From DATAGF01 sp963819845 (GTDB lineage Bacteria; Actinomycetota; Thermoleophilia; Miltoncostaeales; Miltoncostaeaceae), in assembly GCA_963819845.1 (NCBI GenBank), contig CAWFXQ010000002.1, forward strand, positions 181,001 through 245,000: a stretch of DNA of 64,000 nucleotides, written 5' to 3'. Below, piece after piece: positions 53,032 through 63,897 of this stretch; position 1 is the first letter of the stretch, and the number at the start of each line of letters is the position of its first letter. A program made the position numbers and the translations under genes. The notes beneath the pieces were generated by a model. It was not told the origin of the DNA and did no database searches. It saw only the letters and a list, made by a program, of their open reading frames with translations.

Positions 53032-53461
53032 ATGCGAGTCATGGTGATGGTCAAGGCCACGGAGGAGAGCGAGTCAGGCGTCCTGCCGAGCCAGGAGCTG
53101 CTGACGGAGATGGGCCGCTACAACGAGGAACTCGTCAAGGCGGGCGTGATGCTCGCCGGCGAGGGCCTGCAGCCGAGCAGCACGGGCGCCCGGGTGCGCT
53201 TCTCGGGCAGGGACCGCACGGTCGTCGACGGCCCCTTCGCCGAGACGAAGGAGCTGGTGGCCGGCTTCTGGATCCTCGAGGTGGGGTCGCTCGACGAGGC
53301 GATCGAGTGGGTCAAGCGCTGCCCGAACCCGATGGAGGGCGAGTCGGAGATCGAGATCCGCCCGGTGTTCGAGGCTCACCGACTTCGGGGACGCCTACAG
53401 CGGCGAGGCGGCCGAGGTGCACGACCGAGTGCGCGACGCGCTCGCCGAGCAGGAGGGCTGA
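53032..53461 (+). CDS. YCII-domain protein, frame broken near 53379
   Basis: About 142 residues. RVMVMVKATEESESGVLPSQ, then GVMLAGEGLQPSSTGARVRF, the TVVDGPFAETKELVAGFWIL core and CPNPMEGESEIEIRPVFEA are the DGPF-type YCII (YciI-like) family often paired with an ECF sigma factor. Beyond FEA the frame shifts. Removing one C of the pair at 53379-53380 gives HDFGDAYSGEAAEVHDRVRD and a TGA at 53459-53461. Located just upstream of a sigma factor in the usual order; the partner role in that pair is not established. Confidence 0.82.
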
Positions 53462-53514
53462 TCCCCTGAGCCGGCCACCCGCGGCGGCCGAGGCCCACCG
53501 CGCCGATCGACGCG

Positions 53515-54781
53515 GTGTGGCGCATCGAGTCGCCGCGGCTGATCGCGGGCCTGGCCCGGATGGTGCGCGACGTCGGGCTGGCCGAGGACCTCGCCCAGGA
53601 CGCGCTGGTCGCGGCGCTCGAGACCTGGCCCGGGTCGGGCGTCCCCGACAACCCGGGCGCCTGGCTCATGGCCGCGGCCAAGCGCCGCGGCATCGACCAG
53701 CTGCGCCGGCGCGCCCTGGGCGACCGCAAGCTCGAGGAGCTCGCGCGGCAGATCGAGGTCGAGATCCAGGGCCCGGCGCCCGACCCCGGGGACGCGCTCG
53801 ACGACCCGGTCGGCGACGACCTGCTGCGGCCTCATCTTCACGACGTGCCACCCGGTGCTGTCGACCGACGCCCGCGTCGCCCTCACGCTGCGGCTGCTCG
53901 GCGGGCCTGACGACCGCCGAGATCGCCCGCGCCTTCCTCGTGCCCGAGGCCACGCTGGCCCAGCGGATCGTGCGCGCCAAGCGCACCCTCGCCGAGGCGC
54001 GGCGTGCCCTTCGAGGTCCCCGCGGGCGACGAGCTCGGCGCCCGCCTGGCGTCGGTGCTCGAGGTGGTCTACCTCGTCTTCAACGAGGGCTACTCGGCGA
54101 CGGCGGGCGACCGACTGGGTGCGGCCCGCGCTGTGCGAGGACGCGCTGCGGCTGGGGCGGATCCTGGCCGAGCTGGCCCCGGCCGAGCCCGAGGTGCACG
54201 GCCTCGTCGCGCTGATGGAGATCCAGGCGTCGCGCCTGCGCGCCCGCGTCGGGCCGTCGGGCGAGCCGGTGCTGCTGCTCGACCAGGACCGCGGGCGCTG
54301 GGACCGGCTGCTCATCGGGCGGGGGCTCGCGGCGCTCGACCGCGCGGAGGCCCTCGGGGCGCCGCTCGGCCCCTACGCGCTGCAGGCGGCCATCGCCGCC
54401 TGTCACGCGCGGGCGCGGACGCCCGAGGAGACCGACTGGGAGCGGATCGTCGCCCTCTACGACGGGCTCGTCGAGGTCACGGGCTCCCCGGTCGTGGAGC
54501 TGAACCGCGCGGTGGCGGTCTCGATGGCCTTCGGCCCGCAGGCGGGGCTGGACCTGGTCGACGCGCTCGCCGACGAGCCGGCGCTGCGCGGGTACCACCT
54601 CCTGCCGAGCGCGCGCGGCGACCTGCTCATGCGGCTGGGGCGGGCCGCCGAGGCCCGCGCGGAGCTCGAGCGGGCCGCCGCGATGACCGCCAACTCCCGC
54701 GAGCGCGCGCTGCTGCTCGCCCGCGCCGCGGCGTCGTCCGGCGGGCGCGGCAGGCTGTCGGCCGTCCCCCCGCCCTCATGA
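53515..54781 (+). pseudogene. ECF-type sigma factor (DUF6596 class) with several frame breaks
   Basis: Reads VWRIESPRLIAGLARMVRDV and GLAEDLAQDALVAALE (sigma region 2), VALTLRLLGGLTTAEIARAF with LVPEATLAQRIVRAKRTLAE (region 4), then VVYLVFNEGYSATAG and a long C-terminal helical domain (GRILAELAPAEPEVHGLVAL to the end) typical of the YCII-linked sigma group. These parts lie in different frames with extra bases at doublets near 53830, 53906, 54001 and 54111, and another shift near 53504 in the N-terminus. The C-terminal part (54112-54781) is continuous. Five breaks suggest decay or an error-rich stretch. Confidence 0.78.
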
Positions 54782-55005
54782 CCGCCGTCGCCGCCACCCC
54801 CTCCTGCCCCCTGTGCGGGGCGCCCCTGCTCGAGATCCGCGGCAAGGCGGTCTGCTCGCGCTGCGGGCGCATCTGCGAGGGCTGCTGCGAGGGCGCGCCC
54901 GAAGCCCAGGTGCTGGAGCGAGTGGAGGATGTTCATGGCGCAGGGCCGTCCTCGTTGCCGGTGATGATGCAGCCGCACGCCAGGCGGCCCGCGGGGCCCC
55001 CGTAG
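54778..55005 (+). CDS. Small zinc-ribbon protein
   Basis: 75 residues from ATG 54778, overlapping the sigma-factor TGA (ATGA). The Cys-rich core (CPLCGAPLLEIRGKAVCSRCG) is followed by CEGCCEG, enough for a zinc ribbon or two. The C-terminal 35 residues look unstructured (GPSSLPVMMQPHARRPAGPP) and could be out of the true frame. Function unknown. The position suggests translational coupling with the sigma factor or chance overlap. Confidence 0.5.
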   Translation: MTAVAATPSCPLCGAPLLEIRGKAVCSRCGRICEGCCEGAPEAQVLERVEDVHGAGPSSLPVMMQPHARRPAGPP

Positions 55006-55018
55006 CATCCGCGCCGTC

Positions 55019-56025
55019 GTGGCAACAACGCTCTCTCCCTTCTGAGCCGCGCGTCGGTCGGGGCCCTCCTCTGCCTGGCGGCGGCGGCGGGCTACGGCGC
55101 CGCGCCGGTCCTGGCGAAGCTGGGCTACGAAGCAGGGCTCACCGTGGCCACGCTGCTCGCGCTGCGCTTCGGCCTCGCCACGACCGCGCTGGCCGGGGCC
55201 CGCGCGGTCGCCCGGGCGCCGGCGTGGGCGGGCCTGCGGTCGCGGCCGGTCCTGATCGCCTTCCTGCTGGGGGCGACGGCCTACGCCATCGCGGCCATCG
55301 GCTACTTCCAGGCCGTCACCGACCTCGATCCGGGGACGGCGTCGATCATCGTCTACTGCTATCCGGCGATCGTGGTGCTGGCCGGCGCCGCCCTGGGCTG
55401 GGAGCGCCTCACGCCCCGGGTCGCGCTGGCCGCGCTGGCGGCGATGGCCGGCGTCGGGCTGGTGTCGGCGGCCGGGGGCGACCGGTCGGCCACCGCGGCC
55501 GGGGTGGCCTTTGCGATCGGATCGGCCGTCGGCTACTCGGCCTTCCTGCTGGCCACCTCGCGGCTGGTGTCGCGGGTCGGCCCCCGAGCCCTCCTGGCCA
55601 CCGCCACCTGCGCGGGGGCCTTCACGACCATCCTGCTGGTCGGCGCGACCGGGGTGATCGGCGGCCTGTCGTGGGACTTCGCCGCACGGGGGCTGGCCAT
55701 CGCGGCCGGCCTGGCGCTGCTGTCGACCGCGCTGCCGATCGCGTTCACCATGGCCGGCCTCACCCGCGTGAGCCCGACCGTGGCCGCGGTGCTGGGCGCG
55801 GCCGAGCCCGTCGTGGCCGTCGCCCTCGCCGCCGCGGTCTTCGGCACCCTGCCCACGGCCGCCCAGGGCGTCGGCGCGGTCCTCGTGCTCGGCGGCGTCA
55901 TCGCGATCATCACCGGGCGCCCGGCCGTAACCCTTCCGTCATCTGCCGCGACTACCCTCGTGCCACCATGCGACGAGCCCTCGAGTTCCTCTTCGATCCC
56001 GGTCCCTCCCGATGGGCCACGCTGA
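55019..56025 (+). CDS. EamA-family transporter, start region frame-uncertain
   Basis: About 330 residues, ten membrane segments in two EamA repeats: VGALLCLAAAAGYGAAPVLA, AFLLGATAYAIAAIGYFQAV, YCYPAIVVLAGAALGWERLT and, in the second half, LLSTALPIAFTMAGLTRVSP with VLGAAEPVVAVALAAAVFGT. The hydrophobic N-terminus is open only from about 55049. GTG 55019 (ATTLSPF) would be the natural start if one base were added near 55041. The last about 20 residues (PSSSSSIPVPPDGPR) overlap the DoxX start and may not be real. Metabolite exporter of unknown substrate. Confidence 0.78.
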
Positions 56026-56396
56026 TCCTGCGGATCGCGCTCGCGGCGCTCTACATCTCCGTCGGCCTGGGCAAGTTCGTCAACCACGACGCCTACGTGG
56101 AGCGCTTCGAGCGCTGGGGCTTCGGCGCGGCCGCCGGCGAGGTCGCCCTGCTGGTGGGCGCGGCCGAGGTGATCGGCGGCCTGATGCTGCTGTTCGGCAT
56201 CGCCCCCCGCCTCGCCGCGCTGGGGCTCATCGGCAACATGATCGGAGCCCTCGCCACGGCGGGCCGCGTGGACGGCGGCCAGGACATCTGGCTCCCCATC
56301 GTCCTGATCGTCCTGCTGGCCGCCGTGGTCCGGTGGGGTGCCGGGAAGTGGTCCGTGCCCTACCCCGGCGCGCCGCGGCCGGTAAGCGCCCGATAA
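55968..56396 (+). CDS. DoxX-family membrane protein
   Basis: 142 residues, four membrane segments (WATLILRIALAALYISVGLG, VALLVGAAEVIGGLMLLFGI, AALGLIGNMIGALATAGR and a C-terminal IVLIVLLAAVVRWGAGKW). GLGKFVNHDAYVERFERWGF and GAAEVIGGLMLL are the DoxX/SURF4-type pattern. Such proteins are linked to redox or sulfur metabolism in some bacteria. ATG 55968. It starts inside the end of the EamA frame; 56397-56467 is non-coding. Confidence 0.87.
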   Translation: MRRALEFLFDPGPSRWATLILRIALAALYISVGLGKFVNHDAYVERFERWGFGAAAGEVALLVGAAEVIGGLMLLFGIAPRLAALGLIGNMIGALATAGRVDGGQDIWLPIVLIVLLAAVVRWGAGKWSVPYPGAPRPVSAR

Positions 56397-56467
56397 CCGG
56401 CGGGCGGTAGACCGGGCGCCGACAGGCCGCGGCGCGCCGGTCGCGGCTGGACCTCGGGAGGCATCCG

Positions 56468-56533
56468 ATGACGCCGGCACAGACGCCCCACAGCCGGGCC
56501 GACTGGTACCCGGACTACGAGGAGGCCGACTAG
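56468..56533 (+). CDS. Possible 21-residue small protein
   Basis: ATG 56468 is preceded by CGGGAGGCATCCG, a good ribosome-binding site. The short frame ends at TAG 56533 and is acidic at its end (RADWYPDYEEAD). No family known. It could be a leader peptide for the cupin gene 84 nt downstream or a chance frame. Confidence 0.25.
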   Translation: MTPAQTPHSRADWYPDYEEAD

Positions 56534-56616
56534 CGCGCGGGGCCCACATCGCGCGGTTGACGCCGTCCGCGCGGCCGGAACATGATCGCTCTCGGCAACC
56601 GCGAAGGGGGAGCGAC

Positions 56617-56977
56617 ATGGCGCCGGCAGAGGTCAAGGACTTCGCCGCACCCGACGAGGTGCGCACGTTCGAGAAGGCCCGCGTGGAGCTGGTGAACATC
56701 GGGGGCGGGCAGGTGGGCCGCCTCACGGTCGACCCCGGCTGGAAGTGGAGCACGCACCTGAAGGAGGTGGCCGGCACCGAGCTGTGCGAGGCGCCCCACT
56801 TCCAGTACGTCGTGCAGGGGACGGTGCACGTCGTGATGGCCGACGGCACCGAGCTGGACGTCGGGCCCGGCCAGGTGGCCGTGCTGCCCCCGGGCCACGA
56901 CGCCTGGGTGGTGGGCGACGAGCCCGTGGTGGCGGTCGAACTGGGCCGGCGCCAGCCGCTGGGGCGGGGGCGGCTGA
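56617..56977 (+). CDS. Cupin-domain protein, C-terminus frame-uncertain
   Basis: About 120 residues from ATG 56617 (GGGGGAG upstream). TVDPGWKWSTHLKEVAGTEL, then PHFQYVVQGTVHVVMADGTE and the GPGQVAVLPPGHDAWVVGDE strand form a small cupin barrel with metal-binding-type His in THLKE and GHDAW. The frame continues past VELG into the next gene; a one-base correction near 56945 would give AGASRWGGGG and a stop at 56977. Enzyme or binding role not decided. Confidence 0.72.
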
Positions 56978-56978
56978 G

Positions 56979-57290
56979 ATGCGCCACGTGCTCGTCATCA
57001 GCCTCGACACCGCGCGGGCCAACGACGCCGCCCGCGCGGGGACGCTCGGGGAGACCATCGGCAGGATCCTGGAGGAGCAGCGGCCCGAGGCCGTCTACTT
57101 CACCGAGATCGACGGCGCCCGCACGGGGATCGTGGCCATCGACATCCCGACGGCCGCCGACATCCCCCGGATCGCGGAGCCGTGGTTCCTCGCCTTCGAC
57201 GCGAAGATCGGCTTCCACCCGGCGATGGTCCCGGACGACCTGGAGAAGGCGGGCGCCTCCATCGCGGCCGCGGCCCAGGCCTACGGCTGA
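56979..57290 (+). CDS. Conserved hypothetical protein, small alpha/beta
   Basis: 103 residues from ATG 56979. The sequence RHVLVISLDTARANDAARAG, then RPEAVYFTEIDGARTGIVAI and PAMVPDDLEKAGASIAAAAQ suggests a compact ferredoxin-like alpha/beta fold of the GYD/DUF3303 type, with no catalytic residues I can name. It follows the cupin stop by 1 nt and precedes typA by 42 nt on the same strand, so it may be co-transcribed with the cupin. Confidence 0.6.
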   Translation: MRHVLVISLDTARANDAARAGTLGETIGRILEEQRPEAVYFTEIDGARTGIVAIDIPTAADIPRIAEPWFLAFDAKIGFHPAMVPDDLEKAGASIAAAAQAYG

Positions 57291-57332
57291 CGAGATCCTC
57301 GGGCCTCCGGCACGTCCCCGTACCATGGGGGC

Positions 57333-59174
<1,842 letters not shown>

Positions 59175-59186
59175 CCTGAATCCGGC

Positions 59187-59702
59187 TTAGGTCACCCGGC
59201 GGATGTCGACCCGCACGACCCGCCCGTTCCCGAGGAGGAAGCGCGTGACGACCCCGCCCGGCCGGGCCCGCCCGATCCGGCAGGCGCTCGCGTCGCAGAC
59301 CGCGGCCGGGTGGGCGCTCCGCACGGCGGCGCGGGTCGATCCGACGCCGGCGCCGCGGGCGGTCCGGTAGCGGCCCGAGCGGGTCGCCAGGCGGTCGGCG
59401 CCGGTGCTGGCCTCGTCGGTCGGGAAGCCGGCCACCAGCGACAGCGTGCGGTAGCGCACGCTCACCCGGTCGAGGTTGCGGTTGTCCGGCTGGGCCGGGT
59501 TCGGCGTCCGCGACGCGACCACCCCGTCGCCGAACCGGGCGGCGATGGTGGCGCGCTCGTCGCCGAGCGCGATCGGCCCGATGGCGCGGCCGGGCACGAT
59601 GAGGCCGCCGCCGCCGGCCGCCGCCGGCCCCGCGATCGCCAGGGCCGCGAGGGCCGCCGCCGCGAGCGCGAGCCACCGGACGTGGAGGACGGCGCTGGTC
59701 AT
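59187..59702 (-). CDS. Secreted protein of unknown function
   Basis: 171 residues. The signal peptide (WLALAAAALAALAIAGPAAA) is followed by GRAIGPIALGDERATIAARF, a short motif seen in several actinobacterial secreted proteins (IGPxxLGxxRAxVxxxxG), and a later pair of Cys (VCDASACRIG) that could form a disulfide. No enzyme motif. Convergent with typA (12 nt apart). Start ATG 59702. 59703-59836 holds only the start region of the next, divergent gene. Confidence 0.7.
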   Translation of the reverse strand: MTSAVLHVRWLALAAAALAALAIAGPAAAGGGGLIVPGRAIGPIALGDERATIAARFGDGVVASRTPNPAQPDNRNLDRVSVRYRTLSLVAGFPTDEASTGADRLATRSGRYRTARGAGVGSTRAAVRSAHPAAVCDASACRIGRARPGGVVTRFLLGNGRVVRVDIRRVT

Positions 59703-59836
59703 CAGGGCCCTCGGATCTTCGGTGCCGGGATGAGGCGACCAGCCTCGTCGATACCGCGCCCGCGGCGCAAGCCCGCAGGATGGCCCCGGTCTGAGCGGCC
59801 GGCGCCCGATGGCGTAGGGTCGGGCGAGGAGGAGAC

Positions 59837-60673
59837 GTGCCGCTCACCCCGGTCACCCATCAGTCCTGGCTCTTCAGCCCGCCGCTGGAGCTCCCGCTCT
59901 CGCTCCGGCTCGCGAACGGGCGCTTCGACTCGCTCCGGCGGCGGGCGCTCTCGTCGCCGCCCCTCTGCGCGTCGTCGCAGGTCATCCCGGCCGGCGACCC
60001 CGACAACCCGACCGAGGCGGATGTCCCGTTCGAGAACGGCCTTCACCAGGCCGTCGACCTCGCCGCGGCCGCCGAGAGCTGCGTCCACGCCGCCTACGGC
60101 GGGAACGTGGTGAAGGTCCAGGTCCAGCCCGGGGGCCGGACCGCCAACATCGCCATCGACCACCACCCGCCCGGGCTCGGCTTCGTCACCTGTTACAACC
60201 ACATCACCGCGCTCCAGGTGGGGCTCGGCGAGGGTGTCCGCGAAGGGGAAGCGGTCGCCGAGGTCTCGGCGGCGGCGGACGAGCCGGCGCTCCACTTCGA
60301 GCTGTGGGCGGTGCTCGACCGCAGGGGCCCGAGCGCCGATCGCCCTCCCGGCGACCGCGACATGGTGCCGGTCGACCCGACCCGCGCCCTCTACGCGTGG
60401 GAGCGGCGCCTGACCGCCGACGAGGCCCTCCCCGGCCCCCTGGTCCCGGTGGCGGTCGGCGTCATCCGCGTCGAGACCGTCCACTTCTTCCTCGCGCGCC
60501 TCGAGGACGGCACGGCGCTGCACGTCCCGATGTACGAGCCGATGGAATCCGATGAGCTGCTGATGGTCGAGCTCCTCCGGGAGGCGCACCGGCGCCGACA
60601 GGCGATCCAGCTCTCGTTCCGCCACTCGTCGTTCTGGGGGCTCGACGTGGCCACGGCCGCGGAGCTCGCCTAA
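59837..60673 (+). CDS. M23/LytM-like domain protein, one metal His missing
   Basis: 278 residues from GTG 59837, no signal peptide. The central part reads GLHQAVDLAAAAESCVHAAY, then CYNHITALQVGLGEGVREGE and DEPALHFELWAVLD: the M23 peptidase layout with an HxxxD pair and a catalytic-type NH. The final metal motif HxH reads Ala-Leu-His. Loss of that zinc ligand makes hydrolysis unlikely, though binding to peptidoglycan or a partner could remain. The C-terminal 80 residues are a separate alpha/beta part (VHFFLARLEDGTALHVPMYE) of unknown kind. Confidence 0.65.
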   Translation: MPLTPVTHQSWLFSPPLELPLSLRLANGRFDSLRRRALSSPPLCASSQVIPAGDPDNPTEADVPFENGLHQAVDLAAAAESCVHAAYGGNVVKVQVQPGGRTANIAIDHHPPGLGFVTCYNHITALQVGLGEGVREGEAVAEVSAAADEPALHFELWAVLDRRGPSADRPPGDRDMVPVDPTRALYAWERRLTADEALPGPLVPVAVGVIRVETVHFFLARLEDGTALHVPMYEPMESDELLMVELLREAHRRRQAIQLSFRHSSFWGLDVATAAELA

Positions 60674-60716
60674 GGGGAGTCGGAGCTCGACCAGATATGC
60701 GGCGCGCCGGACGTCG

Positions 60717-61322
60717 TCATACCGCGATCGCCACCCGCCGGGTTCCCGCCGAGACCGTGCGCCGGTGCCGGATGACCAGCGCGAGGGCGCCGTTGACCAG
60801 GCAGAAGTAGAGGGGGTACAGCAGCAGCGAGGGCTCCAGGCCGCCCACGGATCCGAGCGCGAGCGCCCCGGCGAGGCTGGCGAGCGCGAAGGTCGACAGC
60901 GTCTCGGAGTGCGGCGAGCGCCAGGTCTTCGGGACCATCATCGCCGCCCCGATGAGATCCGCGGCGATCACGCATCCGATGGCGACCAACGGCTCGTCCA
61001 CGAGGAACCAGCCGGCGACCCCGACGGCCGCGAACGCCATCAGGGTCACCTCGGGGGCGGTCACGCCGCCCGTGCCGAGGCGCACGGCGAGGGCGATCAC
61101 GAGCAGGTTGACCGCGATCTGCGCCGCGGTCATCACCAGGCTCCACGACGCGCCGTCGGCGCGCTGGGATGCGCACACGACGACCCCGAGCAGGCCCCAG
61201 ATGAGCCACGTGCCGCGGTGCGGCCGGGTCTCGCGCCGCAGCGTGTCGCGCACGTAGGGGAGCATGCTCGCCACGCCGACGAGGCCCGCGAGCACGCCGA
61301 GGGCCGGAGCGACGGCGCTCAT
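60717..61322 (-). CDS. Membrane protein with PQ-loop/SemiSWEET-like pattern
   Basis: 201 residues, about six membrane segments. LGVLAGLVGVASMLPYVRDT then RPHRGTWLIWGLLGVVVCAS resembles the repeated Pro-Tyr/GxxxW motif of small PQ-loop/SWEET-type proteins, and VIAADLIGAAMMVPKTWRSP with TLSTFALASLAGALALG is a second similar half. Transport of a small metabolite is possible, not shown. Start ATG 61322. 61323-61485 (163 nt) shows no gene. Confidence 0.65.
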   Translation of the reverse strand: MSAVAPALGVLAGLVGVASMLPYVRDTLRRETRPHRGTWLIWGLLGVVVCASQRADGASWSLVMTAAQIAVNLLVIALAVRLGTGGVTAPEVTLMAFAAVGVAGWFLVDEPLVAIGCVIAADLIGAAMMVPKTWRSPHSETLSTFALASLAGALALGSVGGLEPSLLLYPLYFCLVNGALALVIRHRRTVSAGTRRVAIAV

Positions 61323-61485
61323 CGGCGCGGGACGTCGACCACGTGCTGCATGTACCTGCCCCCTGTTGCGGTGCGTGCCGGTCACCTGAGAGGACGCCGG
61401 CCGGTCGTGCGCATTCCCGCCGGGCTCTCGTCGCTCGACCCTCGCTCGATGGGGGCGAAGCTAGGACCGGGCCGTCACGGCCCCC

Positions 61486-62042
61486 TCACGGGCCACTCAC
61501 CGGCCGCACCTCGAGCGCGGTCATCCTCAGCTGCGCCAGCTCGAAGTCCTCGGTCAGGCCCTCACGGCAGCGCAGCCCGACCCGCGTGTCGTCCGGCACG
61601 CCGCTCAGCACGCCGGTCAGCGCGACGACCTCGCCGTCGGCGGTGGCCCTCACGACCGGCACCTCGTCCAGCGTCGTGCCGTCGCCCCGGACGAGGCCGC
61701 AGAGGCTCCCCCGGACCCGAGGCCCGCGCTCTGGCTGATGACGAGCTTGCCCTGCACGAGCCAGCTCCCCGCGGGAAGCAGGATCGACAGCCGGTTCGTG
61801 CACGCCGCGAGGTCGCCGCCCTCGCCGCACGCGGGCACGACGTCGGCCTCGTCGGCCGCGTCCAGAACGCGCGGCGGCGTGACCACCGCGGTCGCCGTGC
61901 CGCCCAGCGCGACGAACAAGGCCGGCGTCGCCAGGACCTTCGCGTAGCTGAGCCGGGCGAGCCCGCTCGCGAGCAGGCTCCCGACGCCGGTCGGGGCGCC
62001 GCCACCACACTCCCTGCGGTTGTCCTGTCGCGCGTCGCTCAC
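61486..62042 (-). CDS. Secreted/anchored hypothetical protein, frame broken near 61715
   Basis: About 185 residues from GTG 62042. The N-terminus carries a membrane segment (VLATPALFVALGGTATAVVT) preceded by basic residues, a type II signal-anchor layout found repeatedly in Thermoleophilia-like small proteins. The rest is a short beta-rich domain with Cys pairs (VVPACGEGGDLAACTNRLSI). Near 61715 the frame must shift by one base to continue RGSLCGLVRGDGTTLDEVPV and end TALEVRPVSGP. No function recognised. Confidence 0.55.
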
Positions 62043-62188
62043 GGCTGCTCCCCTTCGCTGCGTGCCGGGCTCTCCTGCCTCCCAGGACACCGAGCTCGGC
62101 CGGGCATTCCCCGCGGTTCGGAGATGGCCACGTTGCGATGCCGTGCTGAATCGGCCGGGCGACGTTCGGGGTCGTGCCGACCGACGTT

Positions 62189-63897
62189 CTAGGAGTTCGG
62201 GGCCGCCGCCGCCTCGCTCGCCTGCCAGGGGTGCAGCCGCTCGTCGGCCAGGAGCGTCTGGGCGAGCTGCACGGCGATCGCGCCCTCTCCGACCGCGGAG
62301 GCAACGCGCTTCACCGACCCGTGCCGCACGTCTCCGGCCGCCAGCACTCCGGGCATGCTCGTCTCGAGCGAGAACGGCGGGCGCTCGAGCGGCCAGCTGC
62401 CGCCGTCCGGGAGCTCCGCGCCGGTGAGCACGAAGCCGTGCCGATCCCTCGCGATGTCCGCGGGCAGCCAATCGCTGTGGGGGTGGGCCCCGATCATCAC
62501 GAAGAGCGCGTCGGCGGCGACCGCCTCGTCGTCGCCGGTGGCGCGGTCGCGCAGGACCAAGCGCTGGAGACCGGCGTCGCCTCCGCCGCCGACGACGGCG
62601 GTGCTCGTGCGCACCCGCACGTTCGGCGTCGCCCCGATCGCCTGCACGAGGTAGTGCGACATGCCGGCCTCGAGCGACGGCGCGCGCACCACCAGGGTGA
62701 CGCGCCGCGCGTACCGCGCGAGGTGCAGGGCCGCCTGGCCGGCGGAGTTCCCCCGCCCGCGATGAACGCGTCCCTGCCCTTCAGGGCGGGGGCCTCGGAG
62801 AGCGGACCCCCGTAGAAGACGCCGGCGCCCTGCAGGGCCTCCAGCGAGGGGACGCCGAGGCGGCGGTAGGCGGCCCCGGTGGCGAGGATCACCGCTCCGG
62901 CGTCCACCCGCCGCCCGTCCTCGAGCGCCACGCTGAGCCCGCGCTCCGAGCGATCGAGGGAGGCCACCCGATGCATCAGCACGAAGCTCGCGCCGAAGAT
63001 CGACGCCTGCTCGTAGGCGTCCTCGGCGAGCCGGCTCCCGCTGATGCCCTTGGGGAAGCCGAGATAATTGCGGATCAGCGAGCTCGACCTCGCCTGCCCG
63101 CCGATGCCCCCCTCGTCGGCCACGAGGATGCGGAGCCCCTCGGAGGCGCCGTACACGGCCGCCGACAGGCCCGCCGGTCCCGCGCCGACGATGACCACGT
63201 CGAAGGCGCGCCTCTCGAGCTCACGCGGGGCGCCCGCGGCCTCGGCGATCTCGGCGTTGGACGGGTCGCTCAGCGCCCGGCCGTCGGGAAGCACCATCAG
63301 CGGCAGCTTCGCGCCGCCGCCCGCCCCGGCGAGCAGAGCGCGCCCCTCATCCGATTCCGCCAGGCAGAACGTGTGCGGAACGGCGCACCGCTCGAAGACC
63401 TCCCTCAGCTCGTAGGCCCGCCCCGACCATGTCTCGCCGACGATGCGCACCGTCTGCGGGACGATGCACCGCTCCCGGGCCCACTCGAGCAGGAAGCTCG
63501 AGACCGCCTCGTGGAAGACCTCGTCCGGCGAGCCCGCGGGCCTGGGCACGTAGAAGTCGATGCGCCCGAGGGCCATCGACTCGCGGATCGCGCCGGCGGT
63601 CTGCCCGTCGACCCAGACGTCCGCCGGGACCAAGAGCGCCCGCTTGGCGTGCGGGTGCAGGTCGCGCACGCGCTCGAGCAAGCGGCTCCCGGTCGTCCGC
63701 GAGAGCGACATGGCCGCGAGCACGAGCGCGACGTCCTCGCCGCCGCGCGCGAGCCCGGCGAGCCTCCGCAACGCCTCGTCCGCATCGGCGACGCACTCGA
63801 CGCGATAGTCGCGCCCGTACCGTTGGACCAGCGGGGTCTCGACGTCCCTGAGGGCGTCCCGGTCCTCGTCAACGGCGAGCAGGAGAGGTTGGCCCAT
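62189..63897 (-). CDS. Pseudo-receiver/thioredoxin-reductase-like fusion, frame broken near 62750
   Basis: About 568 residues from ATG 63897. Residues 1-125 look like a response-regulator receiver (AVDEDRDALRDVETPLVQRY) but the phosphoacceptor position reads Ala (VLAAMSL) and the Lys position Arg. A middle segment (TVRIVGETWSGRAYELREVF) resembles a thioredoxin-like domain without CxxC. The last 320 residues are a TrxR-type flavoprotein: FDVVIVGAGPAGLSAAVYGA, AGQAALHLARYARRVTLVVR after the shift, and AAGDVRHGSVKRVASAVGEG. The redox CxxC of TrxR is absent (GVFYGGP there). One added G in the run at 62750-62754 rejoins the halves. Confidence 0.8.

Noticed and set aside
54778..55005. Second ferredoxin-like protein after the sigma factor
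   Set aside because: Cys spacing fits a zinc ribbon and not a 2[4Fe-4S] pattern.
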